From the NCBI GenBank assembly GCA_019636695.1, contig JAHBXD010000007.1:1-64000 (forward strand): DNA of 64,000 bases. Reading direction: 5' to 3'. The translations under genes were made by a program, and so were the position numbers. The stretch is from Phycisphaeraceae bacterium (GTDB lineage: Bacteria; Planctomycetota; Phycisphaerae; Phycisphaerales; UBA1924). Shown piece by piece: positions 54,138-63,787 of this stretch (the first letter of the stretch is position 1; every line of letters starts with the position of its first letter). The notes under the pieces are model-generated. The model was not told where the DNA came from. It saw only the letters and a list, made by a program, of their open reading frames with translations, and ran no database searches.

Positions 54138-55649
54138 TTGGCACTATTCGGCAAGAAGAAAGACGTTCAGGGCGAAACGGGCGGCGACCGGGGCGATGTC
54201 GAATCGGAGGTGACGTTTTCGCCGGAGAAAGCCAAGGCGTTCTTCGATCGGGCGAAGACGGTTCACGAAGCGACGAATTATGAGTATGCGATGACGTTGT
54301 GGCTGAACGGGATGCGTCTTGACCCGACGAATCTCGCGGCGATTGAGGGGTATTGGAAGTCGGCGGTCGCGTTTGAGAATGAGCCAGGCTCGAAACTGAG
54401 CAAGGACACACGAAAGGCGTTTTCCGGGAGGGGGGAGATCGAGAAGTTTCTGTCGGCGATGCTGGAGTGGGGCGTGATGCCGGTGGAGCCTTCGCACCCG
54501 GTTGCTGCGGCGCAGGCGCTCGCGAAGGTTGCGGCGGGATCCGGGCTTGATTTCAAGCCGGTGGCTCGGTGGTTGTGCGAGCGGGCGCTGGGTGTGGTGG
54601 CGAACCAGAAGAAGCCGCGGAAGGATCACTACATCAAGTTGATGGAAGCGAGCGCTGCGCTCGGGATTTTTGAGATCGCGGTGCGGGCGGGGGATGCGGC
54701 GTCGAGGCTTGATCCGGGGGACACGGATCTTTCGACACGTACGCGGAACATGGCTGCGCAGGCGACGATGTCTACGGGCGGGTATGACCGAACGGGGGAA
54801 GAGGGCGGGTTTCGATCGAACATTCGCGACGCGGAGAAGCAGCGTCGGCTCGATACCGGGGATCGTGTCGTCAAGACGGAGGATGTGAAGGACCAGCAGG
54901 TTCTGGATTGGGAGCGTGATTATGCGGGGAAGCCCGACGATATTCCGACGATCAACGGATATGTGCGGGCGTTACTGGAGCGCGGCAGACCGGAGGATGA
55001 GAAGCAGGCGTACACGGTGCTGATGAAGGCGTATGAGACGACGCGTCAGTTCACATTCCGCAAGAAGGCGGGTGAGATCAAGATGCGTCAGGCGAGGCGT
55101 AAGCTCGAGGAATATCTTGCGCGAGCTGAGGCGAACCCGCAGGACGAAGTGGCGCAATCGCAGGCGAAGCAGGCGGAGCGGAAGTATCTGGAATGGGAGC
55201 TTGATGAGTATCGACTTCAGGTGGCGAATTATCCGACGGATCTTTCGCTGAAGTTTGAACTGGGTGTGCGGGAGTACAAGCTCGGGAATTCCGAAGAAGC
55301 GATCGCGTTGTTCCAGGAGGCGCAGCACGACCCGCGAAACAGGACGCCTTCGCTCATGTATCTGGGGCTGGCCTTTGCGAGAATGGGATGGATGGATGAA
55401 TCGGTGGACACGCTTCGCAAGGCCGTGGAGCAGCACGCCGATGTGAATGACGCGATGGGGATGGATCTTCGGTATGCGCTGATGACGATTCTCGAGAAGA
55501 AAGCGGCCCAGTCGCGATCGCTCGACGATGCGCAGGAGGCTGAGCGGCTGGCGTCGAGCATCGCGATTCAGCAGATATCGTTCAAGGACATCCGTGAGCG
55601 TCGTGATGCGCTGAAGAAGCTTGTTGCGGAGCTTCGCCAGGCATCGTAG
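54138..55649 (+). CDS. TPR-containing protein
   Basis: The 503-residue soluble protein starts LALFGKKKDVQGETGGDRGD and has TPR-like helix pairs in the N-terminal (AKTVHEATNYEYAMTLWLNG) and C-terminal (LGVREYKLGNSEEAIALFQE, LGLAFARMGWMDESVDTLRK) parts, with a charged coiled region in between (RQARRKLEEYLARAEANP). The start is TTG at 54138, as MALFGKK-type starts are common in this family; a GTG at 54084 is in frame but adds an Arg-rich tail. It is followed by kdsB 28 bases later. Its role is unknown. Confidence 0.8.
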   Translation: MALFGKKKDVQGETGGDRGDVESEVTFSPEKAKAFFDRAKTVHEATNYEYAMTLWLNGMRLDPTNLAAIEGYWKSAVAFENEPGSKLSKDTRKAFSGRGEIEKFLSAMLEWGVMPVEPSHPVAAAQALAKVAAGSGLDFKPVARWLCERALGVVANQKKPRKDHYIKLMEASAALGIFEIAVRAGDAASRLDPGDTDLSTRTRNMAAQATMSTGGYDRTGEEGGFRSNIRDAEKQRRLDTGDRVVKTEDVKDQQVLDWERDYAGKPDDIPTINGYVRALLERGRPEDEKQAYTVLMKAYETTRQFTFRKKAGEIKMRQARRKLEEYLARAEANPQDEVAQSQAKQAERKYLEWELDEYRLQVANYPTDLSLKFELGVREYKLGNSEEAIALFQEAQHDPRNRTPSLMYLGLAFARMGWMDESVDTLRKAVEQHADVNDAMGMDLRYALMTILEKKAAQSRSLDDAQEAERLASSIAIQQISFKDIRERRDALKKLVAELRQAS

Positions 55650-55677
55650 TTTTGCACGCGTGCATCAGGGGCGGGCC

Positions 55678-56439
55678 ATGGGGGAGAAGGTCGTCGCCAT
55701 CATTCCCGCGAGGCTTGCTTCGACGCGGTTTCCCCGGAAAGTATTGGCTGATCGTACAGGGCGGCCGCTGATTCAGCATGTTGTCGAAGCGGCGAGGCGA
55801 GCGACCATGGTGGATCGGGTGGTGGTCGCGACGGATGCCTCGGAGGTTGCCGCGGCGGTGCGGGCGTTCGGCGGTGAGGTGGTGCTGACGAGTGAAGACC
55901 ACCCCAACGGTACGAGCCGACTGGCGGAGGCCTCGGCAGCGCTTGGGTTATCGCCGCAAGACATCGTAGTGAATGTGCAGGGGGATGAGCCGGAGATCGA
56001 GGCGGACGTGATCGACGCGGCGGTGGAGGCGCTTCGGGCGAGCGGGTCGTCGGTGGCGACGGTGGCATCGCCGTTTGCACCGGGGGAGCATCCGGGCGAT
56101 CCGAACATCGTGAAGGCCGTTGTGGGACGTTCGGGTCGGGCGTTGTATTTCACGAGGGCGCTTGCGCCGTATCCGCGGGATGGGACATTTGCACCAGGGG
56201 CAGGGCCGTATAAGCACATCGGGCTGTACGTGTATCGGTGTGCATTTCTTGAGCAGTATGCCGCGTTGACGCCGACACCGCTGGAGGAGACGGAGAAGCT
56301 GGAGCAGCTACGCGTGTTGGAACACGGATTTGAGATTGCCGTGGCGATCCGGCTGGCGAAGCACTGCGGGATTGATACGCCTGAGCAGTATGACGCATTT
56401 GTTGCGCGATGGCAACGTGCCGCAAGCACAGGGATGTGA
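55678..56439 (+). CDS. kdsB: 3-deoxy-manno-octulosonate cytidylyltransferase
   Basis: KdsB activates Kdo as CMP-Kdo for lipopolysaccharide synthesis. The 253-residue product begins VVAIIPARLASTRFPRKVLA and has TSEDHPNGTSRLAEA, VVNVQGDEPEIEADVIDAA, and YKHIGLYVYRCAFLEQYAAL. The ATG at 55678 is chosen. Together with kdsA at 59290 it shows that this organism makes Kdo and so most likely lipopolysaccharide. Confidence 0.95.
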   Translation: MGEKVVAIIPARLASTRFPRKVLADRTGRPLIQHVVEAARRATMVDRVVVATDASEVAAAVRAFGGEVVLTSEDHPNGTSRLAEASAALGLSPQDIVVNVQGDEPEIEADVIDAAVEALRASGSSVATVASPFAPGEHPGDPNIVKAVVGRSGRALYFTRALAPYPRDGTFAPGAGPYKHIGLYVYRCAFLEQYAALTPTPLEETEKLEQLRVLEHGFEIAVAIRLAKHCGIDTPEQYDAFVARWQRAASTGM

Positions 56440-56480
56440 ATGTCGCGGGAGCGCGGGATTTTGCGTTTGCCGCGAACGGA

Positions 56481-58178
56481 TCAGCCTGCAGGATCGCCCA
56501 GAACTTCGTGATCGTGTGCGCGGCTGGTTGCGGTGGCCGAGGGGTCGATGACATCAGATGCATCGGCGGGGAGGACGATGCGGAAAGCGCATCCGCGTTT
56601 TTCGGAGGACTCGACGGAAATTCTGCCGCAGTGTTCTTCGATGATGCGTTTGGTGACGGCGAGGCCGAGGCCGGTGCCCTTGTTGCCTTTGGTGGTGTGG
56701 AATGGTTCAAAGATCCATCGCTGGCGATCGGCGGGGATGCCAGGTCCGTTGTCGATGATGAAGATTTCGGCATAGGGAGGTTGCTGGCCGAGGAGCGGAT
56801 CGGGGACCTGGTATTGGGTTCGGATGGTGACCGCGCCACGGTCGGAATCGACGGCTTCGACGGCATTGGTGACCAGATTGACCAGGGCCTGGTGCATGAG
56901 GTTCGGGTCGAGCGGGATGGGGGGCATTTCGGGATCGAGGTCGAGGATGAGGGCCACCTGCTTGGTGACGGCTGCACCCTGGAGGAGTTGAGCGCATTCT
57001 TCGACGAGCGCGTTGAGCTGGCAGAGTTCGATTTCGACTTGGCGTTGGCGGCTGAAGGTGAGCATGTTCAGCGTGAGGTTGACGATGCGGTCGAGATTGC
57101 GTTTGAGGATGCTCCAGCCGCCGTTGGCGACGGCGAGGTCTGATTTTTTCAGCCCCATTTCTACGACATCTGCCCCGCCGCGAAGGCCCTGCAGGATGTT
57201 CTTGATGGAGTGGCTGAGGCTGGCGACGGTTTCGCCCATGGCGGCGAGGCGTTCGGCGTGGATTTTCTGTGTGGTGAGCTCGGCGTTTGCGAGCGCGAGG
57301 CCGGTGTGCTGGCCGATGGCGTTCATGAGGGCGAGTTGTTCCTGCGTGAAGGTGTAGTTGCTGATCGAGGAGTCGATATAGATCGCGCCGAAAGTTCGAT
57401 CGCGATGGCGGATGGGGGCGCAGATGGCCGAGCGAATGTGGAGGCGCTGGACGCTGTCTCCTGCCTGGAAGCGCGGGTCGGTCATGGCGTTGGTGCAGAT
57501 GACGCCTTCGCCGTGTCTGAGGCAGTGCTGAAGGATGGTGCGGCTGACGTGAATGCGTGCTTCGTTCGGATCGCGGGGCGGCTGGTGATATTTTACGACG
57601 GCGGGTTCGAGTTTGTCGGAGCCGTCTGCGTAGAGCATGACGCAGCCGCGCTCGGGTCGGAACTCGCTGAAGACAAGTTCCATGACGGCGGCGAGGAGGG
57701 TTCGGCGATCAAATGCCTGGGCGGTCAGCGTGGTGAGGCGGTAGATGACCTTGAGATGGTGGACGGCGGCTGCGGCTGGTTCCGGCTCGGCGAGGACGAT
57801 CGAATCTTCGTTGCTGGCGAGGGTGTGCTCGAATTCGGCTTCGATCTGGTCGGGTCTGAGCACGCGGACGACGCTGGGGTCGTTGGGGTCGGCATTGCCG
57901 AAGACAAAGAGGGTGGATCCGACGCGGATCTGATCGCCGGGCTTGAGCGCGACGCGGGATTCGATGCGGTGGCCGTTGACGTAGGTGCCGTTCTGGCTGG
58001 AAAGGTCGCGGATGAACCAGAGGCCGGCGTCGGGGGTCAGTTCGGCGTGTCGGCGACTGACGGTGTTGTCAGTCATGGGCAGGGCTTCACTGGAGCGACC
58101 GATCAACTGCGGCTCATTGGCGGGCAGTTCGAACTTTCGCCCGCGGTCTGGCCCTTGGAGGACGGTGAGGATGAGCAT
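56481..58178 (-). CDS. FHA-GAF sensor histidine kinase
   Basis: The 565-residue cytoplasmic protein has an FHA domain (1-95) with GRSSEALPMTDNTVSRRHAE and SSQNGTYVNGHRI, a GAF domain (about 150-305; GVICTNAMTDPRFQAGDSVQ, SAICAPIRHRDRTFGAIYID), and a kinase module with H box VASLSHSIKNILQGLRGG, N box LVNLVTNAVEAVDSDRG, and G boxes IDNGPGIPADRQRWIFEPFH and TGLGLAVTKRIIEEH. The FHA domain suggests that it reads phosphothreonine on a partner. No response regulator lies next to it. Convergent with kdsB. Confidence 0.92.
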   Translation of the reverse strand: MLILTVLQGPDRGRKFELPANEPQLIGRSSEALPMTDNTVSRRHAELTPDAGLWFIRDLSSQNGTYVNGHRIESRVALKPGDQIRVGSTLFVFGNADPNDPSVVRVLRPDQIEAEFEHTLASNEDSIVLAEPEPAAAAVHHLKVIYRLTTLTAQAFDRRTLLAAVMELVFSEFRPERGCVMLYADGSDKLEPAVVKYHQPPRDPNEARIHVSRTILQHCLRHGEGVICTNAMTDPRFQAGDSVQRLHIRSAICAPIRHRDRTFGAIYIDSSISNYTFTQEQLALMNAIGQHTGLALANAELTTQKIHAERLAAMGETVASLSHSIKNILQGLRGGADVVEMGLKKSDLAVANGGWSILKRNLDRIVNLTLNMLTFSRQRQVEIELCQLNALVEECAQLLQGAAVTKQVALILDLDPEMPPIPLDPNLMHQALVNLVTNAVEAVDSDRGAVTIRTQYQVPDPLLGQQPPYAEIFIIDNGPGIPADRQRWIFEPFHTTKGNKGTGLGLAVTKRIIEEHCGRISVESSEKRGCAFRIVLPADASDVIDPSATATSRAHDHEVLGDPAG

Positions 58179-58271
58179 GCTCCATGAAGATACGCCGATT
58201 TCGGGTCTGCTGATCGGGAAATCCCCCAGGGCGTCGAGCGTAGATGCCGGTTGCCGCGTACGCTGGAGCGC

Positions 58272-59267
58272 ATGGCTAGGAAACCCTCAGCCGGGAAGAG
58301 CAAGCTTGACGCGACCTGCCGCGTGGTGGTGTTGCACGGGCCGGAGGCTTTTCTGCGGGCGGAGTACACCAGCCAGTTGCGAGAAGCGCTCGTCGGACAG
58401 CACGGAGAAGTCGATGTCCTGCATTTTGACGGCACGACGGCGCAGCCCGCGGATGTTCTGGACGAGTGCCGTAGTTTCGGTTTGATGAGTGCGCACAAAC
58501 TGGTGGTTGTGGACCAGGCGGACCAGTTCGTAAAGGAAGCGCACAGGCCGATCGTCGAGCGGTATGCCGAAGCGCCGAGCGAAGCGGCGACGCTTGTGCT
58601 GCGGGCGGAGCGGTGGCACGCCGGCAAGCTGGACAAGATGGTGTCGGAGGTCGGGGTGATCATCAAGTGCGAGGAGATCGAAGAGTATCAGGCGGTGAAC
58701 TGGGTGATGAAGCGCGGCGAGAAGCGGCATGCAGCACGAATCGGGCGTGATGCGGCGGAACTGCTGGTGCAGCGGATCGGTGTTGATCTGGTTCGGCTTG
58801 ACAGCGAAGTCGCCAAACTTGCGGCGGGCGCTGGGCGTGACAGCGCTGTGACTCGGGAGATGGTGGTTGAACTTGTCGGGCAATCGCGTGAAGAAGAAGT
58901 GTGGGGGATTCAGCAGGACCTGTTGATGCGAGACGCACGTCGGGCGATCAGTGGAGTGCGTGAAGCTCTGGATGTTTCGCGTCACCCACCGGTGCTGGTG
59001 GCATGGGCGATGTCGGATCTTGCGCGCAAACTGCATCGGTTGTCGTGCGGGTTGCGGGCCGGTGCGACGGCGGCATCACTGCGTTCTGAGCTGAAAATCT
59101 GGGGTGCGAGCACGGGGCCGATGGAGCAGGCAGCCCAGCGGTTATCGCCCGAGCAGGCTTCAGTGCTGCTTCGCGCCTGCGTCGAGACGGATTCGAAGCA
59201 GAAGTCCGGGTGGGGTGATCCTGAACGATTGCTTGAGCGGCTTGCGTTGCGATTCGCACAAGGATGA
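58272..59267 (+). CDS. holA: DNA polymerase III subunit delta
   Basis: The delta subunit of the clamp loader opens the sliding clamp. The 331-residue product shows VVVLHGPEAFLRAEYTSQLR near the start, FGLMSAHKLVVVDQAD, RIGVDLVRLDSEVAKLAAGA, EEEVWGIQQDLLMRDARRAI, and a typical C-terminal helical domain. The ATG at 58272 (MARKPSAGK) has GGAG close upstream; an in-frame TTG lies 7 codons earlier. It converges with kdsA. Confidence 0.9.
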   Translation: MARKPSAGKSKLDATCRVVVLHGPEAFLRAEYTSQLREALVGQHGEVDVLHFDGTTAQPADVLDECRSFGLMSAHKLVVVDQADQFVKEAHRPIVERYAEAPSEAATLVLRAERWHAGKLDKMVSEVGVIIKCEEIEEYQAVNWVMKRGEKRHAARIGRDAAELLVQRIGVDLVRLDSEVAKLAAGAGRDSAVTREMVVELVGQSREEEVWGIQQDLLMRDARRAISGVREALDVSRHPPVLVAWAMSDLARKLHRLSCGLRAGATAASLRSELKIWGASTGPMEQAAQRLSPEQASVLLRACVETDSKQKSGWGDPERLLERLALRFAQG

Positions 59268-59289
59268 CGCATGCCTGGTGTCAACCCCT

Positions 59290-60162
59290 TCAGGACGAAG
59301 CCCAAGGGGCGATCGCCTGGTGGATCGCAGCGAGCGAAGCGAGCAGCGGTTCGATGTCATCCAGACGAAGTTGCGTTGAAGCATCGCTCAGTGCGCGGCG
59401 AGGATCGGGGTGGCACTCGAGGAAAACGGCATGGACACCCGCGGCAACCGCCGCCCGCGCAAGAAGGGGGGAGAAAGCGGGTTGTCCGCCGGTCTGTTCA
59501 CCCAGCCCGGGGAGTTGGGTCGAGTGGGTGCAGTCGAAGCAGACGGGAGGAGCCCCCTGCGGGACGGCAAGGGACATCAGCTCGCCGACACCTACGAAAT
59601 CGTTGACGAGTCGGTGATAGCCGAAGAACGTGCCACGCTCAGTGATGAGGACATTTCGACAGCCGGCCTCATCGAGCTTGCGGACGGGGCCTGACATTTC
59701 TCGAGGAGAGAGAAACTGACCCTTCTTGACATTGACCGCACGGTTGTGACGACCGGCGGAGGCGCCCGCCGCCTGGAGCAGATCGGTCTGGCGACAAAGG
59801 AAGGCAGGAATCTGGAGCAGGTCGAGTTCCCGGGCGACAGGTTCGGCCTGGGCAGGCTCGTGGATGTCGGTGGTCACAGGCAATTGCATGGAGGTTCGGA
59901 TATCGGTAAGCCATCGCAGGCCTTTTTCAAGGCCGGGGCCGCGTGGCGAGGTGATGCTTGAGCGATTGGCCTTGTCGAAGGATGCCTTGAAGATATAGCT
60001 CAACCCGAGGCGGGCGCACATGGGGGAGACATGCCGGGCGACTTGCATGCCCAAGTCGAGGGATTCGAGAACGCACGGTCCGGCGATGATCGCCAGCGGC
60101 TTCCCGGGACCGATTTCGATGGATCCGACACGGCAGGTTCTTGACATGCTTGCGCCAATCAT
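59290..60162 (-). CDS. kdsA: 3-deoxy-8-phosphooctulonate synthase
   Basis: KdsA condenses phosphoenolpyruvate with arabinose 5-phosphate to Kdo 8-phosphate. The 290-residue TIM barrel has LAIIAGPCVLESLDLGMQVA, YIFKASFDKANRSSITSPRG, PVTTDIHEPAQAEPVARELD, LLQIPAFLCRQTDLL, and VCFDCTHSTQLPG. The start ATG at 60162 overlaps the stop of the HD-domain gene by 4 bases (ATGA), so the two are co-translated. An inner ATG at residue 6 is possible. Confidence 0.96.
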   Translation of the reverse strand: MIGASMSRTCRVGSIEIGPGKPLAIIAGPCVLESLDLGMQVARHVSPMCARLGLSYIFKASFDKANRSSITSPRGPGLEKGLRWLTDIRTSMQLPVTTDIHEPAQAEPVARELDLLQIPAFLCRQTDLLQAAGASAGRHNRAVNVKKGQFLSPREMSGPVRKLDEAGCRNVLITERGTFFGYHRLVNDFVGVGELMSLAVPQGAPPVCFDCTHSTQLPGLGEQTGGQPAFSPLLARAAVAAGVHAVFLECHPDPRRALSDASTQLRLDDIEPLLASLAAIHQAIAPWASS

Positions 60163-60740
60163 TCGCAGGAACGCTTCTGCGGAGCTTCTGAAACGCGTGG
60201 AAGCGCGGCCTCGGCAGCGAGGATGAGTTTTTCGACCAGTTCGGCAGCCTGGCGCAGGAAGTGGGGATCATCCGGCCGGACGAGGTTGAGCGAGCGCCGG
60301 CAGCGGTCGAGCGTCCGGCCGAGGTGGGCGTCATCGAGCACCCCGTAAGGGCTTGCCAGTGCATCGCAGAGGTTGTCGTAGCAATCGCCGAGTTTGACCA
60401 GCCGGGCCTGCCATGGCGCGGCCGCGAGTGCAGCGTCGTATTCGACTTCACGCCTAGGTTCCGGCAGGGCCATGTTCTTGGTGAGGGCGGCCACGACATC
60501 GGCAACTTCGGCGCCGAAGGCCTGCGCGATGTCGTCGTAATCTGTGGTCGTGTCTTCAATCAGGTCATGGAGCAAGGCGGCGACCAATGCAACAGGGTCA
60601 GGGCAGTCGAAGGCATCGCGCAGAGCCATCGCAACGCGAAACGGATGGGCGAAGTAGGGCGTGCGGCCGTCTTTACGCACTTGGCGCCCGTGCCTCCGAG
60701 CTGCGAACGACGCCGCCGCCTGCCAGAGTGGAAACTGCAT
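60159..60740 (-). CDS. HD-domain protein, MESH1/SpoT-like small alarmone hydrolase
   Basis: The 193-residue protein has the HD phosphohydrolase pattern of RelA/SpoT and MESH1: FAARRHGRQVRKDGRTPYFA, HPFRVAMAL, and VALVAALLHDLIEDTTTDYD, followed by FGAEVADVVAALTKNMALPE and VKLGDCYDNL. Such proteins remove the 3' diphosphate of ppGpp or a related nucleotide. There is no synthetase domain. It overlaps kdsA and follows the GH35-like gene by 39 bases. The substrate is inferred from the fold. Confidence 0.85.
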   Translation of the reverse strand: MQFPLWQAAASFAARRHGRQVRKDGRTPYFAHPFRVAMALRDAFDCPDPVALVAALLHDLIEDTTTDYDDIAQAFGAEVADVVAALTKNMALPEPRREVEYDAALAAAPWQARLVKLGDCYDNLCDALASPYGVLDDAHLGRTLDRCRRSLNLVRPDDPHFLRQAAELVEKLILAAEAALPRVSEAPQKRSCE

Positions 60741-60779
60741 GAAAGCGCCTCCGTGCGGGTGTTGACCTGAATGACGACA

Positions 60780-63521
60780 TCATGCATCGACGGAGAGTCT
60801 GACCTTGCCGGGGATAGCGCCGTGTTCGTCGAAAATGACCAGTTCATTGTTTGCACCACCCAGCCAGCCCGCGGGAAGGAAAATTCGGTCCTGCGGAGGG
60901 ACGCGGTGTCCATCGGGCGTGGCGACGAAGTAGCGGCCGAGGTGACGGTCATTCAGGTAGACCTGCCCCTTGGTCAGCCCTGCCAGATCGAGCCAGATGC
61001 CAGGCTCGTTCCCAGAAACGGAGAAGTGGGTTTTCCACCACGTGGGTGTGCCGGTCGGTTTCGGGTTTTTGCTTTGCGGGGTATAGGCCGATGGCGGGGG
61101 TTGCTCCCACTTTGCGAATGCCCATTCGGCTTTGGCGGTGAGAGCCTGTTTGGCATCAAAAAGTCTGAGGGATTCGCCGACACGTTTGACCAATGAAGCG
61201 AAATGGGCCTCGTCTTCGCTATCGGCAAGAAGGGCGACCTGGATGTGCACCTGACCGCGCGGCAGGGCGTCCTCAGAAAGGAAATACTGCTCGGAGCAGC
61301 CCTGTTCGAGGAATGCAATGGGCTGGTCGTTGCAAAGGAGAAGTCCTCTCGCGGGGAATTCGTCAGCAACGATGATGATCGGCGATCGCTTGCGATGGGC
61401 GAACGACCAAGTGACGCGCATCGGATCGGTCGTGTCGCCTTGGCGCAGTTCCCACAAAGGGGCGCGAAATGCGAGGGGCTCGATGGGCTTGCCTGACACC
61501 AGCCTGGGCTTGATGGATTTGAGTGACTCGGCTTCCCAGAGGTGTCCGAAGAGTCCTTTGGCCTCACCCATGGCGGCACCGGAAGACCAGCGCCCGTGAT
61601 TGTCGGCAAGAAGGACAAGATGGCGTAAACCGGACTTGAGCGGCACGGCAACTTCTCGTGAGGCTCCCGGACCGATGCCGACGACACCCACCGCCTCGCC
61701 ATCGGCAAAGAGATGGAGGCGGTCAGCCGATTGCGGCGCCATGATCCGAGCTTTGCGTGCTTTGCTCGAACGGATTGTGGCCCGATACCAGCCGTATCCG
61801 AACGGAGCACCGAGCCGACCGAGGTCGGTAGGCGCATCGATGGCGGCAAACCGCGCGCTGGAACCATCGAGATAGTCCGTCAGCACGGCGCTTGTCCAAG
61901 GGGCGAGCGTCGGTACGGTTCGGCTCATCCGCGGAGCAGCGGCTTCGGTTGCGGCGGTCGATACGGCGCCACTGGCGTCGACACGGGTGTACTGCCGCGA
62001 GCCGGAAAGCGGGATGGGTTTGCCATCGACGGAGATGCCGGCGACGCCGACGAGCACGGCGTCATCGAGCACGGCGATGTGCTCGACATGAGATTCGGCA
62101 CAAACCACCAGGGTTATGCCTTCATGCTCGATGATCTCGGGTTTCTTCCCGTCGGGCACCGAGAGCATGATGGGCGAACCGTTGATTGAAATTTCACCCT
62201 GTCCGCCCGCAGGTCCGAAGCAGACCAGCGTTTTGCCGACCAGAGCCAGCGCATTGAGGGCGCAGAAGTCGAGGTGCGCGCGACCGGCAAGATGCACATT
62301 GAGCAGGCACCACGCTACACGCTGCGAAGCAAGATCGACCTCAAGCGTCGAGCCGTCAGGCATCAGCAGACGATGGCGAGAGCGTTCCCGCTTTGATGAG
62401 GTCGTTGGTGGGGCGAAGACGAAAAGCACATCACCCTGTGACCCGCGTCGATGCACAACCGAGACCCCGCCATCTGTGATTCCCGGTGCGGCGATGATGG
62501 GGTGATATTCCGGATCGAGGTGTGAAAGGACTTTGCCGAAGTGCGTGCTGAAGAGGGCGATTTTTCGGACTGCGTCGTACGAGGATCCCGGGCGACCGTG
62601 TTCGGCGACGGGCGCCTGGCGGTCAAAGCTCTGGGTGACGAACCCCGGGGATGCGCCTGCAATGCGACCGCCGCGGAAGCCGAAGTTACTTCCCCCGGCG
62701 AAGGGGTCGATGTTGAATTGTCCGCCGCCGGCCAGAATTTCGGCGAGGCGACGTTGGATTTCGAAGGGTGAGAGCTTATCGGAAGCTGAGTGGCCGATGG
62801 TTTCGATGGGAGAAGTCGAGAAATCGATGACAAGCCTCGGGCGTGAGGGCTTGACGACAGCCAGTTGGCGCATCGTTGCGAGCATGTCCTGGCTGCCCGT
62901 CCAGCAATCGATTTCACTTTCGACCTGCGGCCACAGATTGTTGGCGTTGATCGTGGGGACGTTGAGGCCGGCTTCGCGAAGGTATCGGTGAAGTTCGCCG
63001 AGGTAGGATTCGGCGAGTTGGTCGTGACCGCACGTCCAGCTTGATTCGTTCTGGATGAGCACGATGGGACCGCCGCCGCCCGGACTGGTGACCTGCAGAT
63101 CGCGGACCTGATCGGCCACGGCGGTGATGTACCGGCTGGCGGCTTCAAGGAAACCTTGGTTCGCGGTTCGGAGGGCAATGGCCGGGTTGTGGATGAGCCA
63201 AGGGGGCAGACCGCCCATGTCCCACCCTGAGCCGATGTAGGGGCCGACACGAAGGATGCAGTACATCCGGGCATCGGCGATGAGATGGACGAAGTGCCTG
63301 AGATCGAGATCATCGGCAAAGTCGAAGACACCCGGGCGCGGCTCGTGGATGCTCCAAAAGATCGGGGTTTCGATGCAGTTCAGCCCGGCGTGTCGTGCGA
63401 GGCGGATTCTTTCGGCCCAGTGCGCCCGGGGAACCCTGGCGTAATGGATGGCTCCGCTCGTCAACCACACCCGCCGACCGTCGAGCATGAAACTCCGACC
63501 GTCGAAAGTGACCATCGGCAT
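60780..63521 (-). CDS. GH35-like beta-galactosidase with altered nucleophile position
   Basis: The 913-residue protein has a TIM barrel of the GH35 type at its N-terminus (LTSGAIHYARVPRAHWAERI, RVGPYIGSGWDMGGLPPWL) followed by beta-sandwich domains. The proposed acid/base Glu is present in GPIVLIQNESSWTCG (Glu159). The nucleophile region, usually a TEfW.GW motif, reads RLVIDFSTSPIETIG with Asp233 in its place, and the following GGSNFGFRGG is near the usual GGTNFGF. No signal peptide is seen. The ATG at 63521 follows GGGAG; an upstream TTG is less likely. It leads the HD-kdsA genes on the minus strand. Confidence 0.85.
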   Translation of the reverse strand: MPMVTFDGRSFMLDGRRVWLTSGAIHYARVPRAHWAERIRLARHAGLNCIETPIFWSIHEPRPGVFDFADDLDLRHFVHLIADARMYCILRVGPYIGSGWDMGGLPPWLIHNPAIALRTANQGFLEAASRYITAVADQVRDLQVTSPGGGGPIVLIQNESSWTCGHDQLAESYLGELHRYLREAGLNVPTINANNLWPQVESEIDCWTGSQDMLATMRQLAVVKPSRPRLVIDFSTSPIETIGHSASDKLSPFEIQRRLAEILAGGGQFNIDPFAGGSNFGFRGGRIAGASPGFVTQSFDRQAPVAEHGRPGSSYDAVRKIALFSTHFGKVLSHLDPEYHPIIAAPGITDGGVSVVHRRGSQGDVLFVFAPPTTSSKRERSRHRLLMPDGSTLEVDLASQRVAWCLLNVHLAGRAHLDFCALNALALVGKTLVCFGPAGGQGEISINGSPIMLSVPDGKKPEIIEHEGITLVVCAESHVEHIAVLDDAVLVGVAGISVDGKPIPLSGSRQYTRVDASGAVSTAATEAAAPRMSRTVPTLAPWTSAVLTDYLDGSSARFAAIDAPTDLGRLGAPFGYGWYRATIRSSKARKARIMAPQSADRLHLFADGEAVGVVGIGPGASREVAVPLKSGLRHLVLLADNHGRWSSGAAMGEAKGLFGHLWEAESLKSIKPRLVSGKPIEPLAFRAPLWELRQGDTTDPMRVTWSFAHRKRSPIIIVADEFPARGLLLCNDQPIAFLEQGCSEQYFLSEDALPRGQVHIQVALLADSEDEAHFASLVKRVGESLRLFDAKQALTAKAEWAFAKWEQPPPSAYTPQSKNPKPTGTPTWWKTHFSVSGNEPGIWLDLAGLTKGQVYLNDRHLGRYFVATPDGHRVPPQDRIFLPAGWLGGANNELVIFDEHGAIPGKVRLSVDA

Positions 63522-63787
63522 GAAGGGGAACTCCCAGGAGCGCCATCCAGTCAAAATACAGACTGTGGGCGATCAGAAACCGTTCAAATCGGGCTCGCGG
63601 ACCCTCCTGGCGCGCGGCGGACAGTGGAAAGGGAAGCATAGATGAGCCTTCGATAAAGGCAAACGTCGGTGCCCTATCATGCACCAAATATTCTTGATGC
63701 AACCCGCATCGCCGAGATGTGTAGACTCCCCCCCACGGGTGGTTGGGAGACGTCACCCGGCAATCACCATGGAAGAACCTGAAGCGC

